This document shows positions 10,959 to 23,792 of a stretch of 64,000 nucleotides of DNA, piece after piece. Location: contig CM035309.1 in NCBI GenBank assembly GCA_002900995.3, positions 1,122,389 through 1,186,388 of the forward strand, given 5' to 3'. The translations under genes were made by a program, and so were the position numbers. Under the pieces are notes generated by a model that was not told where the DNA came from, did no database searches, and worked only from the letters and a program-made list of their open reading frames with translations. The stretch is from Ganoderma boninense (lineage: Eukaryota > Basidiomycota > Agaricomycetes > Polyporales > Polyporaceae). Every line of letters begins with the position of its first letter. Within the stretch, counting starts at the first letter, position 1.

Positions 10959-12415
10959 ATGGGGTCTCTAACCCTCTTTGTCTTCTTGATTCTCTCTCTC
11001 GTTCTCCTTGCTAATGCGGCCGACCTGTACAAAGTCCTAGACCGTTAGTCCAAGGCGCGCAGCACTTCGACTAAGCAAGTCTCTGACTGACTTGGCTTCT
11101 CTAGTCTCGAGATCGGCGTCAGAGCAGGATATTCGTAAGGCGTACAAGAGACTCAGGTGTGTGTAGCGTTTTGATACCTTGCAGTAGGCATTGCTAACGT
11201 GACGACAGCCGGAAGTATCATCCGGACAAAAACAAAGAACCCGGCGCGGAAGAGAAGTTCGTGGAGATCGCCCATGGTTAGTACCCGATTTTATGCCATT
11301 CCATTGCATAACTCAAGGTTCGCGGTAAGCCTACGAAGTCCTTTCCGACTCTACCAAACGCCAGATCTACGACCGTCATGGCGAAGACGGTCTCAAGGCG
11401 CACGAAGGCGGACAACAGCACCATGCGAACCCCTTCGATATGTTCCAGAGCTTCTTCGGCGGCGGGCACACCGGTCACCAAGCGCGCAAGGGTCCCACAT
11501 CTATCAGCGAGTTCGAGGTCACCCTCGCGGACATCTACACAGGCGCCAGCATCGACTTCATGGTCAAGAAGCGCATCCTGTGTGACCACTGCCGCGGTAC
11601 CGGCGCCGCCTCCACCAACGACATTCACGAATGTAAAGCGTGCGGCGGCCAGGGCGTCCGCATCGTGCGCCAGCAGATCATGCCGGCATGTTCACTCAGT
11701 CCCAGGCTACGTGTAATGAGTGCGGCGGGCGCGGTACCACCATTGGCAAGAAGTGTCCGCATTGCCATGGCAATAAAGTGATGGACCACACGCAACATTA
11801 TACCCTGGAGGTGCCGAAGGGAGTGCCGGAGGGCCATGAAGTCGTCTTCGAGGGCGAAGCGGACGAGAGTCCGGATTGGGAACCCGGAGATGTCGTCATC
11901 AGGATTCGCAGTAAGAAGGAGCGCGGTGGATGGCGGAGGAAAGAGAGCGGATTGTACTGGAGAGAGACTCTTTCGGTGGAAGAGGTACGTCGCCTGCGTT
12001 TTCCTAGCGGGCATACACTCATGCACGTTTTGTCAGGCGCTTTTGGGCTTCGAGCGTAATATCACGCATTTAGATGGTCACATCATAGAGTTGCAACGCG
12101 ACGGCGTAACACAACCAGGTGAGGTCCACGAACATCCCCTCAGTGTACATCGTATGTTAAGCATATGTTCAGGTTACGTACAAACAATCGTGGGGGAGGG
12201 TTGCCAATATTCGAGAGGCCGACAGACCACGGCGACCTCTACGTAGAATACAATGTCGTCCTTCCTACGGAAATTTCTCCTGAGACGAAGAAACGTAGGT
12301 TTTTTCTATAACTTCCACCTCTGCTGCCATGTTAAACGACTTCTGAACTTGTCCAGGTCTACGTGCCGCGTTCCATCGGGAAGGTGCAGGGCATCATCCA
12401 ACAGGCGAACTATAG
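10959..12415 (+). CDS. ER-lumenal type I J-protein (Scj1-like), ~374 aa
   Basis: Hsp40 co-chaperone predicted to stimulate the ER Hsp70 Kar2/BiP. Exons: 10959-11043, 11105-11156, 11209-11276, 11330-11984, 12037-12118, 12173-12294, 12357-12415. A signal peptide (SLTLFVFLILSLVLLANA) precedes a J domain carrying HPD in KYHPDKN. A short Gly/Phe-poor linker follows, then four zinc-finger repeats (CDHCRGTG, CKACGGQG, CNECGGRG, CPHCHGNK) and the C-terminal substrate-binding domains. Two bases appear missing: one G near 11685 (expected MPGMFTQ) and one G near 12199 (expected GEGLPIFE). Both sit in G runs. The C-terminus reads PTGEL rather than canonical HDEL/KDEL, so ER retention by that route is uncertain. 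Confidence 0.82.
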
Positions 12416-12829
12416 ACTAGTCGGGTTATAATGTATACTCGGTGATAGACTACCTCCGCTAATCTTATTCGTTTTGTGGTCGCAGCACGACGGGTCGATG
12501 CGAATGTGGCGATCTCAACGTGAACGGCATGTGGAGTGGCCCTGCGGTTTGTGGGACAGCGAGCATCTCGGACTGACAAGGACGAACTGAAAACAATTTG
12601 CAGACCAACTAACCACATTAGTTGATAGGGAACACAAACAATTACAGGGCGCACAAGCCCTGCCCGAGAACCATGGCTAACCACAAAGTCGAACTTTTGA
12701 TTGATTCTCAAAATTCGTTTGCGGTTGTCAACGTCCACGGATTATATATCGTGAGACTGCTGACATCCTAGCTCTTGAGTTGCGCTCTACTCCTTCCCCC
12801 ATGCCATCGGCCGCACTCCAGCTGGAGGT

Positions 12830-13360
12830 CATAGGAACGCGTTGTCGACACGTTGTACCAGCTCAGCTTGAGTTGTCGCCTTCTGTTTCCCCTTTGCCTG
12901 CAAGGTCGTAATGTCCATGTGTGGGACGTGCATGCTAGCACGCTGCAGCTTCGTTACACCTGCCAACTTGTTGGTGGCACCTCCTGCACCATTCTGGTCT
13001 TGTCGTACTACCGATAGCTCGCCAGCGAGGTGCGAGCATGGTTTATACTCCGTTCGGATGATTGCGATGACGCCATGCATACCGTCCTCTAGGTCACCAG
13101 CCTCGCCATCTCCGCCGCCATGTTCGATCCCAACGGCAAGCTGGTCGCCACCACCTCCGGAAGGGGCAGCAATGCTATAGTCCAGCCTTGCGGTGTGGAA
13201 GCTCGGTCTTCTGTTGTTCGGAAACGGTCTGGCTCACGTAGGCTAAAACGTCCCTCTCTCCGGATGGCCAGCGGCGCTGTGTCTATGGCGACCGCACGAC
13301 GATATATATCGATGCTCTGGGACGCTGCTACGGGAGCATTCCAATGTCCATGAGTGGCCC
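12830..13360 (+). pseudogene. possible WD-repeat gene relic
   Basis: Two plus-strand snippets resemble WD40 blades: GRNVHVWDVHASTLQLRY (about 12900-12960) and VTSLAISAAMFDPNGKLVAT (about 13094-13152). They are separated by stop codons and frame changes. No intact ORF or splice pattern connects them. The flanks 12416-12829 and 13361-13786 show nothing else. The call rests only on motif appearance. Confidence 0.35.
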
Positions 13361-13786
13361 GTGCATGGATATAATATACTGTTCCTTCTCATCCTACGCG
13401 AAGTATGTCATGCGTCGTATAACAGCGTAGAGGCCTGCATGGAGGGGTTGTGACGGACCTTGTATTGCGACTTCATGCTACATGGGGCATTGAACGTAAC
13501 GTAACACATCAGCGCTAGCAATCCTTGTTTCCCTTCTTGAATGCGGCCGCAAGCACGCGACACGTCTTGTTGTTAAACTACGGCTCAAATTCATGATCGC
13601 TAATAGTACAGCTTCCTTCTTACGACATACGACCGAGTAGCCATGTGCAAAAAATACGAACAGTACATGAAACCATAATATCAAAGTTGGGAGTCCAACC
13701 AAGCCTGAAACCGGAAACCATACCACATGACATGAACAAGCACAGACATACCTACCCACCACTAGACATCCATCAGCCCACCTCCC

Positions 13787-16228
13787 TCAATCCACAGGCT
13801 GCGCACGACGAGCCTTCCTCTCCGCCCGCGTCGCCTTCCACTCCGACCGCCGTTCCCGGCGGCCCTCCCGCTTGTCCCGCCTGTCCCGTCTGTCCCGCCG
13901 ACCTTCCCTGCGGCTGCGCACGCCCTCCCTGAGCACCCGCGCATTCTCCTTCGCCATCGACACCCGTCCGCGCACCTGGCGCGCCGACGGACTCGAGCAG
14001 GCGCTCTCCGACGGCGCGGAGCTCCTTCGCGCGGCTCTTGGCACGCTCGTGCCGCGCGAGGAGGCCCTCGCGTGCGGCCTCGACCTGCTCCCAGACGCTG
14101 CCCTTCTGCTCGTGAATCGCGCGACTGAGCTCGTCAAGCGCGTCGAGGATCTCCTGGGCGTCGTTGCGTTTCTGCGCGAGGACGGTCGAGACGTCGAGGT
14201 CAAAGTACTCGGAGAGCGCGCCGGCGAGCCGCGTGCTCAGCGCGTAGAGCGATGCGTCGTCCGTGTCTGCGGCGTGGGCTTTGCCCTTGCCCTTGCCTTT
14301 GCCCGAAACGGGCGGAGGCGCGACGATAGCGAGTGCAGGGCCCATCTTCGAGGATCCTTGATCGCTGAGTGCCGGGGTGGGAGGTGTAGGCCGGAGGACG
14401 AGGTCTGTGGTGGGCTTGAACTTCTCTGGCCAAGTGATGAGGCCGCAGCCGCAGGCACACTCGGACGGGGCACCAGCGTGACCAGCATCCTTGTTGCTCG
14501 AAGCAGTAGTAGACGAGGAAGGCTTAGTGGCGACAGAGGACGTGGATGCCACGGCGTAGGGGCTGACCGCAGCCAGCGCGAACTCCTTGAGGGAAGAGGC
14601 GATGAGGCCGACGTTCGAGGGGCTAGCCGCCGGCGTCGGAAGAGACGCATTCGCAACTGGGGTTGGAGCGGGGCGTGCGACCATCCCGACCGTGGCAGAA
14701 GCACGACGCAGCCCTGGCAGAGGGAGCGATCCGTTGACGAGGTAGCCGAGGACAATAGAGAGAATGGCGAACCTAAAGAACAATATTAGCAACGGTTGCG
14801 CACACGAAGTCAACAATCCGCACAAAGTGAACGCATGTCGTGGCCGGGAAGCGAGTTGGTAGGCAGTCCATTGATCAGTCCAGGGGAGGAGCGGCTGCAT
14901 AGCACGCTTGACTCTAGCAGGCGGTGCCCTTTCGATCTCTTCTTCTTCCACCACAGCTGACCTGCTAGACGTGAAAGCGTGTGACACGAGTCTACCCTGG
15001 GCTACCTGCAGGCTGTCCCATTGATGTTCGGCCTCGAGCAAGCGGTCACCCGAAGTGAAGGAGTCGATGTCATCTTCATCTTCTGCCTCGTCTTGATGGA
15101 GGACCGGAAGATACAGCGTATGGCTGGGCACCATGATGTTCGCAGACGGAAGGAATACGATAGCCAAAGATGGCCGCTCTGTGAGGACAAGAGCACTCGG
15201 CTGTATGGCGATGAAGTGAGCTTCCCACAGTGATTGACGAACCGACCTACCCATTTCCCACTCTTGGACAACACGTTCTCAGTGCGATCGACGATAGAGA
15301 TCACACAGTGCGACTGGGTCGAGCGACCAGCAGTGACCAGCGCGCGGATGTTCTGGGGCATGTTGATCTGCGGAACCGACGAGAAACCGCACTCCGTCGC
15401 AGCCATGAGCTTCTCGAGGACGCGTTGGACGACACGATGCTTTGCATCCGAGGATGCTCCGTACAGGACGATACTGAAGTCAACTGCGGCGCTGGAGTGG
15501 AGTTCCATATCGGTAAGCGCGTCCGAGTCCGCATCGACCGGACCGTCCCCGGGCAGCGTGGTGGTTGAGCACGGAGGCGCAGCCTTGACGTCTCCGTCTG
15601 CGGACTCCTGCGGCTCTTGGTCGGACGCAGTTACGTCAGCGGCAACGTCCATCGAGATGTCCTCGTAAGACGGGCTGAGTGGGTGCGGACGAGGGCTGGA
15701 GCTCGAGAGGGGGTCGGGGAAGGAGAGACGAAGGTCCCGTGAATGCACGATGGACGTCTGGACGGACGCATTGAGCGAGTTCGAACGAGACGCACTGAGG
15801 GTGCTGACCATGCTTTGGTCCAGCCCGTCCTTGACTTTGCGGTCCTCTTCCGGGTCGTCGAGGGCGGCGTGGCGTGCGACAGCGGCCTCAGACAAGGCAG
15901 CTGCCCTGAACGACAGCGACTGGTGGGACAGGCGGAGAATGGGGTCGTCGGGGGCAGCATCCTCCTCGGGGGCGTCAGGAGAGGAGAGAGGTGCCTCGTC
16001 GGAACTATCCTCAATGATGCCCTCCCAGCCTTGGATCTCGCCCTCCGGGGAGCTCCCGAAACTCGCAAGTGACCTGCGGGATGGCGGCCTGTAGTCCGAG
16101 GCAAGATCCTCACGATCGCTGTCGTCGAGGGAGTCGTTGTCTTCGGAGGCTCGGGAGCTGATATCGAGCCAGTCGGAGTCGGACAGACTCTCTACCTCTG
16201 AGAGGTTGTTTGGATCGAGGTGATCCAT
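13787..16228 (-). CDS. acidic protein with central membrane span and basic coiled-coil tail (~779 aa)
   Basis: Family not recognised. Exon 1 is 16228-15251. Its donor GTAGGT joins an acceptor at 15201, and exon 2 runs 15200-13787. A stop-free 51-nt intron probably lies at 14823-14773 (branch-like TGCTAAT, acceptor TTTAG). Residues 1-220 are very acidic and Ser-rich (EVESLSDSDWLDISSRASED). A folded-looking segment follows (VDFSIVLYGASSDAKHRVV, then VLTERPSLAIVFLPSANIMV). Next is a likely single transmembrane helix (FAILSIVLGYLVNG), a low-complexity Ala/Ser/Pro region, a helical coiled coil, and an Arg-rich tail (REGRRDRRDRRDKREGRR). One base near 13976-13985 must be dropped to reach the Arg-rich frame, which stops at 13787; the unshifted frame runs on to 13773 in Gly/Ala-rich nonsense. 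Confidence 0.65.
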
Positions 16229-17157
16229 GGCTAGTATTGGGGCAAGGACGACAAACAGAAAAAGGCTGTTGAGACTAGCACGGAGGGTGAAGAGGAGAGT
16301 GCAGTCAGGAGAGAGGCGGAGGGACGCTCGCAGGGTATTATACGCCTGTCGGTGCCGAGCAGTTGACGACTGTTTACCCGTTATGGCACTATCTAATCAG
16401 CCATACCCGACTCCGGCCAATCCCTCTCCGTGCATCCCTTCCCACCGCAGTGTCTAGCGTCGATCAACCACCAGGCTTAGCCTCGTTATTTCAACAATGT
16501 CTGTCATTGGCACCTCCCGAACAGTACACGACATTACGCTCGTGCGACCATTGAGGCCGGTGAGATCACCCTTCGTTGTCGGAACGCGTACGGACTATAA
16601 GTACGCGACCACTCGGTACGTACTAATCAGCACGTAGGTGGTTCCCTAGCCTACTCAGCTGTATCCCATGGTACTTCCCTCTTTGTAATGTCGTGTTCTA
16701 AGTACACGTTATCGGCTTCCTCGGGTCATCGATCCACCATAGCTATATGTCAGGCTGCGCGCGCGGGACGGGAAGCCGTTGCTGGTGCCCGGCGTGGCCC
16801 GGTCGCGATATCGTGCCTGATATTGCGATGTCTGATAGGACACGCAATTTCTCAAAATCATGTACGTGGAGATGAATTCCACGTTGAACATGAACACGAC
16901 GAGCCTGCACTCGGGAGGCGCAGCATCGACGTGGAGGTGCCGTTGCAGGCTGGTGCAGGACGTCGGAGGCGTGGACGTCACTGACCAAACAACGGCTAAT
17001 CTAATCTATGATGCCTCAACATCTTATCAGATAATCCTGGCCACCGGTCTGAGAATGTTGCACATGCCGAGTCTGACCACTCTCCTAGTCGTCCTCCCGA
17101 GTCCACGATGCAACTCCCAACTCCTTTCCTCCCTACCACTTCGTACGTCCTCAGGGG
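16229..17157. other. intergenic between divergent genes
   Basis: Lies between the starts of the acidic membrane protein (-) and the F-box gene (+). No family-like ORF. An extra non-coding or 5' exon of the F-box gene cannot be excluded. Confidence 0.4.
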
Positions 17158-18868
17158 ATGCTCATAGACCTCCCGGAAGACATTCTACTCGATGTCATCC
17201 ACTACCTTGATGTTCGGGACGTCCTGACCCTCCGCAAGGTTCGCTCCCATGCTCTCACGCACCTATCGCGTGATCGCTGACAACGACCGCCGTTTCGCTG
17301 GCAGACATGTCGCACACTCCATACATTTGGCGGTAATGACTACGTCTGGCACAGACTCATCACCGCATTTCCTCTGCCCATCGACGTCCCGTTCAACACG
17401 CGTCCGACCTCGCTCCCCGGAGATGAGCTACAGCGGCATGCCATCAAGGCCATTCGTCTCGACGCGAACTGGAGGCGGCCCAAAACGCGTGTTTGCGGCA
17501 TGAGAGCGCTGCTGAATGACAAAAGTGGGCAGTACGTCGACCAGATGCAGTTCATTTCCGGCGGCAAGTGGCTCTGGACCGCGCAGCGCACCCTTAAACG
17601 CGAGGCGTCCTACACGCGCATGAGCTTATGGTCGCTCGATGATGTCGAAAAAGCACGCCGCGTCTGGTCGACGGAGGTCTCCGGCATATATCGGAGCTGC
17701 ACAGTCGTGCAGAGCGGCGAAGACGACTTCGCTACCCTAGTCGTAGGGGTGTGTGATCAGCGAGAGTGAGTCCCACCGGGTTTGTCAGCATAGATCTGAC
17801 ATTGACCCGCAATATCTCGACAGAGTTATCGAAATGCATTCTATCTCTCTGCAAAACTCTGCTCCAAATCTTCAGTACGGTTTCTACCCTAGTTATCCAA
17901 TTTACCCACCACCCGCCCCAGTCAAGTCGAAACAACTCCAAGTTGTGCCGCATCCTCGTGCTCCGCATCTCCGCCCGATCATACACGAAATCGCTACCTA
18001 TGGAACCATGCTAATCGTCACTATTTTTGCTCTTGACACTGGCGGCGGCGCTGGCTCGTTGCAAATCTTGTTCGTGAATCCCGAGACGGGAGCCACGAAG
18101 TGGGTCGATCCTTCGTTCGCCCAGGTAAGCGCGTATGTTAGATGCTATCGGCCTCAGTACTTATCCTCACCTTAGGCCTTCTCTTTCCTGTGGGTGCGCG
18201 TATGGGGGGACTACCTCTTCCTTGTTGGACAAGTTGGTGAAGACTTCGTCGTCCGGGTGTACGCAATGCCGCGACCGTTCACAGGGACTCCACCAAAAAC
18301 TGGGACTCCTCCCGCGAGCCCCTCAGCAGTGCCCATACCTGACGATTCGGACGAAGACGATTACGCTTACAGTAACCTTGGACCCGTTCTTGCGCAGTTT
18401 GCTGGTCCGACACCAATGGCGGTCCCGAGACACCATATTCCCCAAGTCTCTCCGGCGTCGACGACGCCAAGCCTCTCCGCCATCATGTTTTACCACTCCA
18501 GCAACCCTCACAGCGCCCAGCTACTCCATTTCGCCTTTGACGTTTCTTCAGGAGCCGTCACGTTGAAGAATATGTCCTCTAAGGACTTTCCCATCAGCAA
18601 CGAGTCGTCTCCCCAGCTGGCGCAGGTCGGCGCTCTTGGATTCCGAGCGGTTTGGCTGGAGCACAATTGGGAGACGCAACTGAATCGCGTCATGAAACTC
18701 TCTTATGACCCCGCCAGTGGTACGGTGAAGGTGGGAATGCTGCTTCCCCCAGACCCGGAGCTGCCGTTTTCGCCTAATATGTGCCACTCCCTGGCTTTCG
18801 ATGAAGTGACTGGTAGACTCTGCCTGGGGATGTACGACGGAAACGTTTACTTGCTAGATTTCGTTTGA
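17158..18868 (+). CDS. F-box protein (~511 aa)
   Basis: Probable substrate adaptor of an SCF ubiquitin ligase. Exons: 17158-17238, 17305-17765, 17824-18124, 18176-18868; phases agree. The N-terminus is the F-box (LPEDILLDVIHYLDVRDVLT, then RTLHTFGGNDYVW). It begins only four codons after the chosen ATG, typical for mushroom F-box proteins. The remaining ~450 residues look like beta-propeller-type repeats (FISGGKWLWTA, LFLVGQVGEDFVVRVYAM, LCLGMYDGNVYLLDFV). A Ser/Pro-rich insert with an acidic cluster (PDDSDEDDYAY) interrupts them. No frame breaks. The substrate is unknown. Confidence 0.75.
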
Positions 18869-19434
18869 TTGTTTACCCACTCCAGCTCGGCGCGGATAGA
18901 CCCTGGAATCTCCCCGGATATCTCTCCATGTTATCGTCGTGTTTCTAGCTCTTTCTGATTAGTTGCTATGCCCTCGCTACTCACGCGTAGTCACTTGTAC
19001 ATACTTACTCACGGTCCACGATGCAGCGTTGTCGCTAAACAATCTAATGACGCGCGACTCACGTGTATCAATAGGCCCTTGGCTGTGACTATGACCGCGA
19101 TTGACTCGAGGATGGAATGTTAAAGCATCCATCTCAACGTAACGAGCCTCGTCTACTCTACTCCATCTCTTCTTGCCGCATCTCTCCCACAATCCCGACT
19201 TTTACAGTAGTAAACGTAGTGCTCACCACCAAGTCGACTAATTCGAGGCTTTGTCGATCTTGGAGCACGTGGCCGTGAAAGATTGAGATAATCGACTAGA
19301 TTCTGCGGACAGGCTGTGGCGTAGTCCTGGTGCTTCAATCCGAGGTCGCAAGAAGCCAGAGAGACAATACTTGTCTACACCCATCTCCACCCCGTGTCGA
19401 GCGTCGGGCGACACAAGCTTCCTTCGCAGCCACC
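18869..19434. other. intergenic
   Basis: The 3' flank of the F-box gene and the promoter of exportin-T. A Kozak-like GCCACC precedes the exportin ATG. Nothing else recognised. Confidence 0.4.
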
Positions 19435-22400
19435 ATGGACCAGGAACTCAACCAATTCGTGCAGGCCATCCTGATTGCATCCGATCCGTTACAGAGCTCT
19501 CTCCACTCGCAGGCCCTCCAATACCTTTCCGTCCTTCAGCAGAATTCCTCCGCCTGGCGACTAGCCCTCGCAGTCTTTGTTGAGGAGGGTCCAAACGGTG
19601 GCAGGAAACATCCTTCGCAGGTCCGGTTCTTCGCACTCCGTGTACTAGATGAATTTTTGGACAACCGGTGAGCCCCGCCTGACCCTCGTCCTGCGAAACA
19701 TGGTCCTGACCTCATTGGTTCACCCCTCCCAAGTTTCGAGCCATTAGACGACGATACCTTCCAGACCCTCCGACAATCCCTTCTGAGCTACATTCAGTCC
19801 GAATATCTATTCGGGTCTGCTGAAGCGGATGCCTCGTGTGAGTGCTTCTCCGACCCGTATACGCCCCTCGCATGACCTCATCTCTCCCTCTCTCTCCAAC
19901 TCCGGATCCAGTCCTGCGGAACAAATTCGCGCACACCCTTACGCTTTTCTTCCTGTGCACATACGTCGACAAGTGGCCCACCTTTTTCACTGATTTTTTC
20001 GCCCTCATCCATCCACCCGAGTCGACCTCGCAAACGACCTTCAACCCGCACGTCTCCCTCCTCCTCTTCCACATCGTCCTCGAGATCTCGGGCGAGGTCG
20101 CGGATCAGCTGATCAAGGCTGCACGGACCTTCAGCGCCGACCGCCATGCCCGCGATTCGCGCGTTCGCGACGCTGTGCGCGAGCGGGATGCCGCACGCAT
20201 CAACGAGGCGGTCCTCACCATCGTCGCTGACGGTGTCGAGCGCATGGGCCGCCTCCGCAAGGGCGAGCATACCGGACCCGCAGCCGAGCGCGAGCTCGAC
20301 ACCGCGGTCGAGGTCGTCGATTGGGGCGTGCGCACGTTTGCGTCGTACGTTGGGTGGATCGACATCAACCTGACCGTGACCCGGGATACCGTGCCTTTGT
20401 TGTTCACGCTGCTGTCGGACGCCTCGCTCCCAATCCGGCTGGCGACGGCGCTCGCGCTGACGCGCATCGTCGCGAAGGGCCTCAAGGAGCCCACAGACAA
20501 GCTGCAGCTGATCAAGGTGCTGTCGCTGGGCCAGGTGCTGGAGGCGCTCGAGGACAGGACGCGCGCAGAGCAGAAGGGGCGCGGGGACGACACGGACGAG
20601 GGCGAGGAGTCGTATCGGGAGGCTCTCGGTAAGCTGCTCAACGTCCTGGGGCTTGAACTGTGCAAGTTGACCGACGTGAGTGCTTTTTCGCCACATGCTA
20701 TGCGACGTTGCGCTGGACCATCTTGCTCACTAAAATATGAATGATTGTCGTGTAGGATTGCCCTGACGAGAATGTGCGCCTCGAAGGGAATCAGCTCCTG
20801 AACCAGGTGCTCCCTGTCATGTTGCGATTCATGGCGGACGAGTACGATGACACGTGCTCGACCGTATTCCCACTGCTACAAACAATTCTGCTGAGTGTAC
20901 GTGCTGTCATTTGTGGGTTCTGTATCGGGGCTGAGCTTTTTCGCAGTACAAGCGACAAAGAAAATCCTCTACAGAACCGCTAGACGCTTCAAAACGGTCC
21001 TTCCTCTCGTCCTTGCTTTCGGTCATCCTGGAGAAGCTCAAGTGGGAGGAAGACGCAGATCCCAGAAGAAATGGACGAAGACGACAAAATTGCTTTCGAG
21101 GAGCTTCGCAAGGTGTGCGTCTTCTTGCAAGCTCCGGGATCGTAGTTTGACCTCGCCTACAGGAACTTAGAACATTCATGGATTCAACACTGCTCATAGA
21201 CCCGCAACTGGTCACGGACTCCATCCGCACGTTAGCCCTGAATACGCTCACAGCATATCGCAACGGCGTCACTCTGAAATGGAACGACGCGGAACTTGCT
21301 GTCTACCTCGTGTACATCTTTGGCGAGATCAACAAAAGTGAGTCTTTATTTTCTTCCACTGTAGATTTCCATCCATTTTCTCATCCCACACAAGCCGGTG
21401 GCAAGGGGCGAGCAGCATTCTGCCAAGCACCGCCAGTGGCGCGAGACAAAGACAAACGAAGAGAGGCCCTTGACTACTCGGAATATCCGCTCACTAGCCA
21501 CGGCGAGATGCTCTATGCCCTCGTGCAGTCTGGAATCTCCGCGTTCCCGCACAAAACGGTCGACATGCAGTTCTTCGAGACCGTCGCGAGATATGGTGAC
21601 TTCTTCAAGGTGCGAAAAGAGTGCATCATGCCTACACTTCAGGCCATGCTCGACGTCCGGTGAGTGGACCTTCACTCTGCGCCGGAAGAGTGCAATCTGA
21701 GACAAATGCATGCAGGGGACTGCACAGCCCAGAAACGAGCACAAAGTCGCGTGTCTTCTATCTCTTCTACCGCTTCATTCGAGAAGACCGGAACGAGATT
21801 CCTCCAGAACTTGCTGTGTCCTTGCTTGATGGCATTCGGGACCTCCTCGCGATCCACGTTGAGCTTCCCGAACTAGAAGACCCACAAATGCAAGATCTGC
21901 TAACTGAGGCCGTCTCTGCTTCCACGATCTTCGACTCACAGCTGTACCTCTTCGAAGCGGCAGGAACGCTCATCTCACTGCTTCACAAAACTCCTGATCA
22001 AGCGGCCGCCCTTCTTCTCTCGGTCGTGCGCCCACTGCTAGATGACTTGTCGGGTAGTTTGCAGGCGGTGAAGGGGCCTGAAAGCGTATTACCTATCCTG
22101 AGGATCCACCACATCATCATGGCACTGGGTAATGTCGCGAAGGGTTTCCCCGAATATCCGAACCCTGTTCCTGAGGGGTACATCAACCCGCCATTGGACG
22201 TGTTCCGGGAAGTAGGTCAAGCTATCCTAGTCTGTCTAGAGGCCATGAACATTTTCCGTGTTGTTCGTGACGCGGTGAGCATACACGAACTTCATTTGAC
22301 AACGCCAATCATATTGAGACATCGTCGTAGACGCGCTTCGCGTTTGCTAGGATCCTGGCCACGACAGGGTCCAATGTCGCACAACTCATCCCGGCGCTGA

Positions 22401-23245
22401 TGTCGAACCTCCTCGCGCACTTCGAACCCACTGAGCTAATTGACTTCATGAACTTCATTGGACTGTCCATTCACAAGCTCCAGGAAGACATGCTCGATGT
22501 TCTTGACCAGCTCGTCGGTCCGCTGAGCGCGCACATCAACGGTATCTTGGCGCAACCTGTGACTGGCACCGACGATCAGGTCACCCACGTCGATACCAAG
22601 CGCGCATACCTTGGGCTGTTGATCAGCATCCTTTCCTCAAAGCTCCATACCGTATTCTTATCCGATCGTAAGTGTTGATATCTTCTCGGAGTCTTACAGG
22701 AGTGCCTGACCTCTCGATGCAGGCAACAAGGGTCAGCTGGAAGGCTTGCTGGAGAGCATGCTGCACCTAGCAGAGGACCCTTCAGATCCCTCCAGCGAGA
22801 AGGCTGCCTTCCAGTTCCTCGGTCGTTGCGTCGCGGTCTGGTCTGAGCCTCCAAAGACCCCAGGCGCACAACAGATCCTCCCCGGCTTCGAACGATTTGT
22901 GTACGAGCGGGTGATCCCCAGCGCCTTCGTCGTCGTCTCCTTACCCCAGTTTAACATCAAGGATGGGCAGATCGTCGTTGTAAGCTCTCTTCATCATTAT
23001 TTCACTTTTCTAGTCGACTGATGAGCCTTTGGTAGGTCCTTCAGGAGATTGCCAACTTCCTCCAGGTGGTGTCAAGGACGCGCGGGCAAGAAGCTTTCGA
23101 CTTTTTTGTCTCAGCCTTCCTTCCCTCCCAGAACTGGCCGCAGTCTACCGCTTTAGAGTTCGCGACGAAGATGCGGGATCTCGACGGGAAGGCGTTCCGC
23201 AAATACTTCACCGATATTGTGCGCGCCTCGCGGGCAGGCTCATAA
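19435..23245 (+). CDS. LOS1: exportin-T, nuclear tRNA exporter (~1069 aa, eleven exons)
   Basis: Karyopherin-beta that carries mature tRNA from the nucleus with Ran-GTP (yeast Los1, human XPOT). Exons: 19435-19667, 19734-19837, 19912-20675, 20756-20896, 20947-21112, 21163-21337, 21395-21659, 21716-22274, 22331-22667, 22723-22979, 23036-23245. The N-terminal exportin-1-like HEAT region includes RFFALRVLDEFLDNR and FLRNKFAHTLTLFFLCTYVD. Family-typical later blocks are VFYLFYRFIRED and TRFAFARILATTGSNVAQLI. Length matches the family. One extra base (C in CCC near 21061-21063) breaks exon 5; without it the acidic WEEDADPEEMDEDDKIAF segment reads through. A GCCACC Kozak context supports the start. 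Confidence 0.87.
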
Positions 23246-23792
23246 TCCTAAGGACCATTCTTTTTCTACCCGATATCCAACGTATTTTATGTCTCCTCCG
23301 TCTGCCTCATGTTACACAACACGCACCGCTGTTTGCTGTCCACTAGTGCACTACCCATTGTAAATCGTTGCTCGTCCATCTACACTCACAATCTTTTGCG
23401 ACGTCATTGCATTCCTATTTCGCTGCTGTTCTACGCCCGCATCCCGCCGCACTTACTTCTCATACTTATATCACTGTATCCACCACCATCCCCAGCCACA
23501 TTGTACCCATGCCAAATTCCTCCCCGATACTGTACTCGCTAGTGATAGTTGTCCGCGCGAGAAGAAAGGCACGGAATATGGTTCGAGAGCCCTGATCTTC
23601 TGTGGGCGGTCTTCATGTCACTCCACGTCTTGCACAAGATCTGACCTGAGATCCCATGGGCGCCAAGAATATGGATACTCGACTGGCGCTTCCTCCTCTG
23701 GATCCGTCCTTACCGCAGCGTTAGTCCTGCAGCCACTCGCCCTTTGTCTTTCTTCTCGACCGTCCTTCCCTTAGTCCCACGAAGCTGTTGTG
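23246..23792. other. intergenic
   Basis: Between the exportin stop and the cullin start. AT-richer than its surroundings; no gene features seen. Confidence 0.4.

Noticed and set aside
13872..14789. 305-aa plus-strand ORF
   Set aside because: Antisense to the coiled-coil part of the minus-strand acidic protein; no motifs and highly biased composition.
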